Assembly (NCBI GenBank): GCA_902594915.1
Contig: CACJOA010000009.1
Location: 1 to 44,097 of the forward strand
DNA: 44,097 nt
Direction of reading: 5' to 3'
Source: an uncultured Pelagibacteraceae bacterium
GTDB taxonomy: Bacteria > Pseudomonadota > Alphaproteobacteria > Pelagibacterales > Pelagibacteraceae
Below, piece after piece: positions 38,102 through 44,097 of this stretch. A program made the translations under genes and the position numbers. A model generated the notes under the pieces. It saw nothing but the letters and a program-made list of their open reading frames with translations. It was not told where the DNA came from and did not search any database. How positions within the stretch are numbered: position 1 is the first letter of the stretch; each line of letters starts with the position of its first letter.

Positions 38102-39795
38102 TTAAAAATAAGATTAAAGAATTAAAAAAGAAATTTATTTATTATGGAATTGATGGATATGTAATACCCAAAAATGACGAATTTTTTTCAGAATATTCTC
38201 AAATAGATAGATTAAAGATAATTTCTAATTTTTCTGGTTCAGCAGGTCTTGCTATTATCTTAAAAAATGAGAACTATTTATTCGTGGATGGCAGATATAC
38301 AATTCAAGCAAAAATAGAATCAGGTAAGATATTTAAAATAATTAGTTATGAAAAAATAATTAATTGTAAGTTATTTAAAAATCTTACTCTAGGATTTGAT
38401 CCAAATCTTTTTACTGCAAATCAGATAAAAAAATTTTTTCTAAAACATAATAAAACTAAGCAAATTAAAAAAAATTTAATAGATGGCAATTACATTGATT
38501 CTTCTTATCAATCCAAACCTTTTTTTTCACTACAAAAAAACATTGTAGGTGAGTGTCATAAGAAAAAAATAAATAGATTAGTGGAATATATAAGAAAAAA
38601 TAATTCAGACTATATATTTGTAACTGCCCCTGAAAATGTTGCTTGGTTAATGAACATAAGAGGACATGATAGCCCTCATAGTCCATTACCAAACTGTCGT
38701 ATTTTTGTAAAAAAAAATAAAAAAATTTTTATAATTGCAAAAAAAAGAAAATTGACACGATTAATCAAAGAAAAAAAAATTAACAAAAACCAAATTATTG
38801 AACCAGAGAATTTTGATTTTTTTATAAAAAATATCGACAAAGGGAAAATTATTATTGATGAAAAAACATGTTCACTATCATTTCAAAATAAATTAGAAAA
38901 AAAACTAATAATATCTAAAAAAAAAGATCCTATTTACCTCCTTAAATCTATAAAGAATAAAGTTGAGATTCAAAATATGATTGAAAGTCATATTTTAGAT
39001 GGAGTAGCTGTAACTAAATTTTTGTATTGGATTAAAAGAATCAATAAAAAAAAAATATCTGAGTTTGATGCTCAAAAAAAATTAGAGAAATTTAGAAAAA
39101 AGAATAAAAAGTATTTATACCCAAGCTTTAATACTATTGCAGGAGCTGGACCCAACGCTGCTATTATTCATTATAAGGCAAAAAAAGAAACTTCAAAAAT
39201 TATAAACAAAAATGATATATTTTTATGTGACTCAGGTGCACAATATAAATATGGAACAACTGATGTTACAAGAACAATTTGTTTTTCAAGACCTAAAAAA
39301 AGAGTTAAAGATATTTTTACAAGAGTTTTGAAAGGGCATATTGCAGTTGTGAATGCTAATATTAAAAAGAATTTTAATGGATCGCTAATTGACATTCTAG
39401 CTAGAAGAAATTTAAAGTTAAAAAATCTGAATTATAATCATGGAACCGGCCATGGTGTTGGTTTTTTTTTAAATGTGCACGAAGGACCTCAATCAATTTC
39501 TAAATTTAATAAAATAAAATTAGTTGAAGGAATGATAATAAGTAACGAGCCTGGGTATTATGAAAAAGGTAATTTTGGTATAAGGATTGAGAATTTAATT
39601 TATATAAAAAAGTATAAAAAAAAACTTTTCTTTGAAAATTTAACTTTTGTTCCCTTAGAAAAAGAGTTAATAGATTTCAATCAACTTACTATAAAAGAAA
39701 AGAATTATTTATTTTTTTATCATCTAAATACATATTTAAAAATTTCGAAGTATTTAAATAATAGTGAGAAAAAATGGTTAGCTTCTTTTATTTAA
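38098..39795 (+). CDS. pepP: Xaa-Pro aminopeptidase (M24B)
   Basis: A 565-residue enzyme in the long three-domain form: two creatinase-like N-terminal domains (about 1-290) and the pita-bread catalytic domain (about 300-510), plus a C-terminal extension. Metal ligands are the two Asp in LCDSGAQYKYGTTDVTRTI, the His in HGTGHGVGFFLNVHEGP and Glu in NEPGYYEKGNFGIRIEN. It removes N-terminal residues ahead of proline. Coupled to the helicase gene by an ATGA overlap; that pairing has no obvious functional meaning. Overlaps ligA by 18 bp, convergent. Confidence 0.9.
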   Translation: MIKNKIKELKKKFIYYGIDGYVIPKNDEFFSEYSQIDRLKIISNFSGSAGLAIILKNENYLFVDGRYTIQAKIESGKIFKIISYEKIINCKLFKNLTLGFDPNLFTANQIKKFFLKHNKTKQIKKNLIDGNYIDSSYQSKPFFSLQKNIVGECHKKKINRLVEYIRKNNSDYIFVTAPENVAWLMNIRGHDSPHSPLPNCRIFVKKNKKIFIIAKKRKLTRLIKEKKINKNQIIEPENFDFFIKNIDKGKIIIDEKTCSLSFQNKLEKKLIISKKKDPIYLLKSIKNKVEIQNMIESHILDGVAVTKFLYWIKRINKKKISEFDAQKKLEKFRKKNKKYLYPSFNTIAGAGPNAAIIHYKAKKETSKIINKNDIFLCDSGAQYKYGTTDVTRTICFSRPKKRVKDIFTRVLKGHIAVVNANIKKNFNGSLIDILARRNLKLKNLNYNHGTGHGVGFFLNVHEGPQSISKFNKIKLVEGMIISNEPGYYEKGNFGIRIENLIYIKKYKKKLFFENLTFVPLEKELIDFNQLTIKEKNYLFFYHLNTYLKISKYLNNSEKKWLASFI

Positions 39796-41808
39796 CATAT
39801 TTTGCAATTCATTTTGATTTAAAATTTTAACGTTAAATTCTTTCGCGGCATCAACTTTTCTTTTTGTTGGTTTGTCTCCAATAATAAGGTAATCTAATTT
39901 ATTCGATACATTGCTTATTATTGAACCAGAATTTTTTTCAATTAATGACTTCGCCTCTGCTCTGCTCATACCATTAAGTTTACCTGTTAACATGAAGGTT
40001 TTATTTTTTAATAGTCCATTATCTCTACTCTTTGTAACATTTTTAATTGAAAGTATTTTGATTAAATCATCTAAAACTTTTACATTAATCTTATTTGAAA
40101 AAAAATTTTTTAAAGATTTAATTTGTGTTTCACCGATACCATCGATATTCAATAATTCCGTAAAGTCATCTAATTTTGACAATGCAAAAAAGTTTTGTGG
40201 TGATTTTAAGTGTTTAGATAAAAGTTTTGCATTTTCAAAACCTATATGTCTTATACCAAGAGCATAAATAAATCTCTCAAAAGAGATATTTTTACTATTA
40301 TCTATTGAATATTTAATATTGGAAACTGATTGTCTTCCCCACCCCTCTAATTTTTTTATTTTTTCAAAATCTAAATAAAAAATATCTTGAGGTAATTTTA
40401 TTAAATTAAGTTTCCAAAAATTTTCAACAATTTTTTTTCCAAAACCATCAATATTGAATGCATCCTTAGAAACAAAATGTTTGATCTTTTCAATAGCAAT
40501 TTTTTTACATTCATAACCCTCACTTGAACATCTTCTTACGGCATCTTTTTTTTTTGTAACATAATTAAATTCTTTAATAGTTTTCGAACCACAGGATGGA
40601 CATTTAGTTGGGAACAAAAATTTTTTAGATTTAATATTTCTTTTTTTAAAATCTACAGATATAATGTGTGGTATAACATCGCCTGCCCTTTCAACCAAAA
40701 CAGTATCTCCAATTCTTATATCTTTTCTATTTATCTCATCTTCATTATGTAAAGTTGCGTTAGAGACAACTACTCCTCCTATATTGATAGGTTTTATTTT
40801 CGCCACAGGTGTAAGCGCACCAGTTCTTCCAATTTGAATATCAATATCTAAAATTTTTGAAATGCCATTATTAGCTGAAAATTTATGTGCTATTGCCCAC
40901 CTTGGAGCATTAGCAACATAACCTAATCTTTTTTGTAATTTAAAATCATTAATCTTATAAACAATTCCATCAATATCAAAATCAATATCATTTCTAATTT
41001 TTTCAATACTGTGATAATTATCCATTAAATTTTTGACCCCTATAATTGTCTTATTAAGAGGGTTAATTTTAAAACCCCAATCTCTCAATTTTTCAAGAAA
41101 ACTTTTTTGAGTGTTTACTTTTAAGCCTTTTTCAAAACCAAAAGTATATGCAATAAACTTTAGCGGAATTTTTTTTGTGTCATCTGGATTTTTTTGCCTT
41201 AATGAACCAGATGCAGCATTTCTTGGATTCGCAAACTTATTTTCTAATTTTTTAAAATCACTGTTTTGAATAAAAACTTCACCTCTAATATCTATTTCAT
41301 GAGGGAAATCTTTTGAGTTTATCTGGTGCGGTATATCTGTAATCGTTTTTAAGTTTTCAGTTATATCCTCACCCTCACTGCCATCTCCCCTTGATAAACC
41401 TCTCTCAAATTTACAATTCTTATAAATTAAAGATGCTGAGATACCATCAATTTTAGGCTCTGCACTATACTCAATCCTAAAATCTTTAGTTTCATCAATA
41501 TAATTTATTATTCTTTTTTCAAAATTTAACAAATCTTCCTCGCTGAATGCATTAGAAAGTGAGAGCATTGGGACTTTATGAAATACTTTTTTGAAATTCT
41601 TAGATGGTTTTGATCCTAGGATTTTTGATGGAGAATCTTTACTCTTAAGATATTTATATTTTTTCTCCAAATCTAAAATTTCTATTTTTAATTGATCAAA
41701 ATCTGCATCACTTATTTTTGGATTATTTTTATTAAAATACAGTAAATTATGATGTTTGAATTCTTTAATTTTTTTTTTATAAAGATCTTTAATTTTTTCT
41801 TTTTTCAT
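39778..41808 (-). CDS. ligA: NAD-dependent DNA ligase
   Basis: A 676-residue ligase with all LigA parts in order: Ia region, adenylation domain with nucleophile K119 in EPKIDG, the OB fold (RTGALTPVAKI), a four-cysteine zinc finger (CPSC and the pair in RRCSSEGYEC), helix-hairpin-helix repeats (about 480-590) and a C-terminal BRCT domain (about 598-676; NKTFMLTGKL). It seals nicks during replication and repair. It starts 6 bp after bamD; the recN gene commonly placed between them in Alphaproteobacteria is missing. Confidence 0.95.
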   Translation of the reverse strand: MKKEKIKDLYKKKIKEFKHHNLLYFNKNNPKISDADFDQLKIEILDLEKKYKYLKSKDSPSKILGSKPSKNFKKVFHKVPMLSLSNAFSEEDLLNFEKRIINYIDETKDFRIEYSAEPKIDGISASLIYKNCKFERGLSRGDGSEGEDITENLKTITDIPHQINSKDFPHEIDIRGEVFIQNSDFKKLENKFANPRNAASGSLRQKNPDDTKKIPLKFIAYTFGFEKGLKVNTQKSFLEKLRDWGFKINPLNKTIIGVKNLMDNYHSIEKIRNDIDFDIDGIVYKINDFKLQKRLGYVANAPRWAIAHKFSANNGISKILDIDIQIGRTGALTPVAKIKPINIGGVVVSNATLHNEDEINRKDIRIGDTVLVERAGDVIPHIISVDFKKRNIKSKKFLFPTKCPSCGSKTIKEFNYVTKKKDAVRRCSSEGYECKKIAIEKIKHFVSKDAFNIDGFGKKIVENFWKLNLIKLPQDIFYLDFEKIKKLEGWGRQSVSNIKYSIDNSKNISFERFIYALGIRHIGFENAKLLSKHLKSPQNFFALSKLDDFTELLNIDGIGETQIKSLKNFFSNKINVKVLDDLIKILSIKNVTKSRDNGLLKNKTFMLTGKLNGMSRAEAKSLIEKNSGSIISNVSNKLDYLIIGDKPTKRKVDAAKEFNVKILNQNELQNMLNKRS

Positions 41809-41814
41809 TGTTTG

Positions 41815-42648
41815 TTAAAAGAAAGATTTAATTCTATCTAATAAATTTTTCTTTTTTTTGTCTTTCCTATCTTTTTTTCTCAAAGTGACGTAATCCTTAT
41901 CAAAAATTTTATATGACTGTTTATACCATTCACCAGACTGATAATTATAACCTAATGTAGTCGCATATTTCTTTGCTTCATTTTCAAGACCTATAATATA
42001 ATATATCTCAACTAAGCGATGTAATGCTTCCTCAACATAAATTGTGGTTTCATATTTTGTAATTACATGTTTAAGTCTATTAATTGCTGCAATCCATTTT
42101 TCTTTTTTAATATAATGTCTTGCAATATACATTTCTTTTGCAGCCAACATATCTTCTATAAGTTCTAACTTATATTTTCCATCTAAAGCAAAATCTGACT
42201 TAGGATATTCTCTTATCACTAAATTAAAATATTTTTTTGCATTTTTAAGAGGTCTTAGGTCTTTTTTTTCGTCCACAATACTATCGTAGTAATTCATTGC
42301 TATAAGATAATAAGCATAATCTAGATTTTTAGATTTTGGATAAAGTTTTATAAATCTCTTTAACTCATTCACTGAATCTCCATAATAAGCTTGTGTCCAA
42401 TAAGCATATGCTGCCATTAAAGATGATTTTGGAGCCCACTCAGATTGCGGGTAAAGAAGTTCTGCTTCATTAAATTTTTTAGTAGCATACAAAACATCAC
42501 CTTTTTCTAAAGCTAAAACGCCTTCTTTATAAGCATCAATCATTTGCTCTTCGAGGCTGTCGCCTCTTATTTCTGTAACGATATCATTCTTATTCTGAGA
42601 GCACGAAATTAAAAAAAGTAACAAAGTTATAAAAAAAAATTTTTTCAT
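41815..42648 (-). CDS. bamD: Outer-membrane assembly lipoprotein BamD
   Basis: A 277-residue lipoprotein with a lipobox at LISC (C16) after a hydrophobic signal. Five TPR-like helical pairs follow (about 38-245), with LYPQSEWAPKSSLMAAYAYW and YPKSKNLDYAYYLIAMNYY (in part) typical of BamD/ComL. It works with BamA to insert outer-membrane barrels such as the one encoded at 125-796. A very basic tail (RKKDRKDKKKKN) precedes the end. Confidence 0.92.
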   Translation of the reverse strand: MKKFFFITLLLFLISCSQNKNDIVTEIRGDSLEEQMIDAYKEGVLALEKGDVLYATKKFNEAELLYPQSEWAPKSSLMAAYAYWTQAYYGDSVNELKRFIKLYPKSKNLDYAYYLIAMNYYDSIVDEKKDLRPLKNAKKYFNLVIREYPKSDFALDGKYKLELIEDMLAAKEMYIARHYIKKEKWIAAINRLKHVITKYETTIYVEEALHRLVEIYYIIGLENEAKKYATTLGYNYQSGEWYKQSYKIFDKDYVTLRKKDRKDKKKKNLLDRIKSFF

Positions 42649-42692
42649 TATTATGAAAATTATTTATCAGTTTTTTTATTAAAACTAAACTA

Positions 42693-43613
42693 TTATGCTA
42701 TTGATCTAAGATAACTTCTGTTTAATATTGTTTTTGGAATAGTTTTACCCTTAAGTTCTATTAAAGAATAATTGGCAATATTGCTAAAAACTTTTCTTAA
42801 TAACTGGTTAGTTAACATATGTCCCCCTTGTTGGCACATTATGCTTCCTAAGATTCTATAACCAGAAAGATATAAATCTCCAATACAATCTAAAATTTTA
42901 TGATTTACAAATTCTTTTTTATTTCTTAATTTTTCAGAATTTAAAATTTTATCACCTCTTACTACAATTGCATTATCTAAGGATCCTCCAAGAGCTAAAT
43001 TTGATGATCTTAATTTTTCAATGTCTTCGTATAAACAAAATGTTCTAGAGTTATAAACATCAATTAGATCAGATTTATATAAATCAATACAATTTCTTTG
43101 TTTTCCTATTAAAGGGTTATCAAATTTTATCTCAAAATCGATATCTAAACTTAGTTTACTTGGTTTAATACTAATGTTTTTTTCCCCATCAGAATAATCA
43201 ACAAACTTTTCAATTTTTATAATCTTTATTGGTGAGTCACTTACATCAAATCCTTTTTTTAATATTTCTTTAACAAATATTTCTGCTGAACCATCAAGTA
43301 TTGGTACTTCCTGATTATCAATTTCCACAACTAAATTATCTATTCCAAGTCCATATAATGCTCCCATTAGATGTTCTATAGTTGAAACAGAGACACCAAA
43401 CTCATTTGTTATAGTTGTACAAAACGATGCATTGGTTACATTAAAAACATCCGGTAAGATCAAATTATTTCTTTTGATATCGATCCTCTTAAAAACTATT
43501 CCTGAATTTGGAGAACTTGGCTTAAGGGTCATCGAAACTTTCTTACCACTATGTAGACCAACGCCTTTGAATTCTATAGGCATTTTGATTGTTTTTTGAT
43601 TTAATACTGACAT
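42693..43613 (-). CDS. lpxC: UDP-3-O-acyl-N-acetylglucosamine deacetylase LpxC
   Basis: A 306-residue zinc deacetylase with STIEHLMGALYGLGIDN (zinc His and catalytic Glu), EVPILDGSA, and KEFVNHKILDCIGDLYLSG (second His and Asp ligands). It performs the committed step of lipid A synthesis. The frame is open to 43658, but the ATG at 43613 (MSVLNQKTIK) gives the family's usual start and size. It lies 44 bp upstream of bamD, as in other Alphaproteobacteria. Confidence 0.94.
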   Translation of the reverse strand: MSVLNQKTIKMPIEFKGVGLHSGKKVSMTLKPSSPNSGIVFKRIDIKRNNLILPDVFNVTNASFCTTITNEFGVSVSTIEHLMGALYGLGIDNLVVEIDNQEVPILDGSAEIFVKEILKKGFDVSDSPIKIIKIEKFVDYSDGEKNISIKPSKLSLDIDFEIKFDNPLIGKQRNCIDLYKSDLIDVYNSRTFCLYEDIEKLRSSNLALGGSLDNAIVVRGDKILNSEKLRNKKEFVNHKILDCIGDLYLSGYRILGSIMCQQGGHMLTNQLLRKVFSNIANYSLIELKGKTIPKTILNRSYLRSIA

Positions 43614-43678
43614 CGAAGAAGCTTTTAATATGTTAATAGTTATTATTAAAAACAACAAATGTTACGGTAAAATACAAA

Positions 43679-44097
43679 TTAGCTAAAGAAATTGAAAAAT
43701 TTTTCGAAAAAACCTTTATTTTTGGCAGTTTTATTTACTAATACTACTTCATTAGTATTATAACCTGCAACAACTTTGCATGCTGTTTGAAAAATATTTG
43801 AGTTATTTTCATCATAAAATTTTTCCACATATTTTAAACTTAACCATTGATTAATTAAAATTTGATATTTTTTTAGTATTTTCTCTATTTCAAATGAAAT
43901 TTCATTTGATAAACAAATAAATTTTATACTTAGTGAAAAGCTTTCACACTCTAAATTTTTAGGTAATTTAGAATAATTATTATTATTAATATTATAATTT
44001 TCAATAAACATATGAATAATTTTTTTATCATCTAGAGATTTTTGAAATTGATCTTTTGCATCACTTAAAGGATAATATAAACTTTTTAAATTAATTT
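43679..44097 (-). CDS. C-terminal part of an unrecognised protein (cut by the right edge)
   Basis: The frame stays open from its stop at 43679 to the window edge, so the ATG at 44011 need not be the real start; at least 138 codons belong to it. The visible part has alternating short strands and an amphipathic helix (EISFEIEKILKKYQI), one Cys-containing helix (FQTACKVVAGYN) and an aromatic tail (GFFEKFFNFFS) that could bind the membrane. It sits upstream of lpxC, where Alphaproteobacteria usually keep division genes (ftsA, ftsZ), but I do not recognise it as either. Confidence 0.6.
   Translation of the reverse strand, partial: INLKSLYYPLSDAKDQFQKSLDDKKIIHMFIENYNINNNNYSKLPKNLECESFSLSIKFICLSNEISFEIEKILKKYQILINQWLSLKYVEKFYDENNSNIFQTACKVVAGYNTNEVVLVNKTAKNKGFFEKFFNFFS

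Overview
The window looks like a piece of a SAR11 (Candidatus Pelagibacter, Alphaproteobacteria) chromosome. The DNA is very AT-rich and codon use strongly favours A/T endings. Genes are packed with overlaps of 1-20 bp or gaps of a few bases. The tmRNA gene is of the circularly permuted two-piece type known from Alphaproteobacteria. Nearly every gene is a recognisable core or transport gene. I see no phage, insertion sequence, CRISPR array, rRNA or tRNA.

Layout from left to right. (1) 1-800: the first codons of a proC-like gene and a small outer-membrane beta-barrel gene, separated by a terminator. (2) 1043-7731, minus strand: a coupled transport operon, livK-like binding protein, hairpin terminator, livH, livM, livG, livF, azlC, azlD, ending in a glutarate 2-hydroxylase (glaH/csiD). 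This is the most intriguing metabolic unit here. (3) 7830-9831: a LysE-family exporter with an odd structured leader, DUF2805 plus glutaredoxin on the plus strand, and two small unknown proteins. (4) 9933-15096, minus strand: a DadA-like FAD oxidoreductase, EamA transporter, D-2-hydroxyacid dehydrogenase, FkbM methyltransferase, class IV histone-deacetylase-like enzyme and msrB, followed directly by a 34-codon remnant of the 3' end of a thyX gene.

(5) 15145-30467, minus strand: one unbroken colinear run of about 15 kb: hflK, hflC, a DUF2065 gene, degQ, miaA, ilvB, ilvH, ilvC, leuA, mreB, mreC, mreD, mrdA, rodA. It joins membrane and envelope proteolysis, tRNA modification, branched-chain amino acid synthesis and the rod-shape elongasome. 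(6) 30516-33114: mrp (apbC) on plus, thyX on minus, the permuted ssrA on plus, a 39-residue membrane peptide and a MazG-type pyrophosphohydrolase. (7) 33168-44097: fumC, an AsmA-like protein, a UvrD/PcrA helicase with an aminopeptidase P, then ligA, bamD, lpxC and a gene cut by the right edge.

All four convergent gene pairs overlap at their stop codons by 9-20 bp and the divergent promoter gaps are only 36-53 bp, as expected for a streamlined genome. I found no clearly new large biological system. The best leads are the glaH/azlCD/liv operon, the thyX tail behind msrB, the structured lysE leader, the ilvB leader hairpin, the Mrp protein without its CxxC motif, and the long C-terminal extension of MreC.
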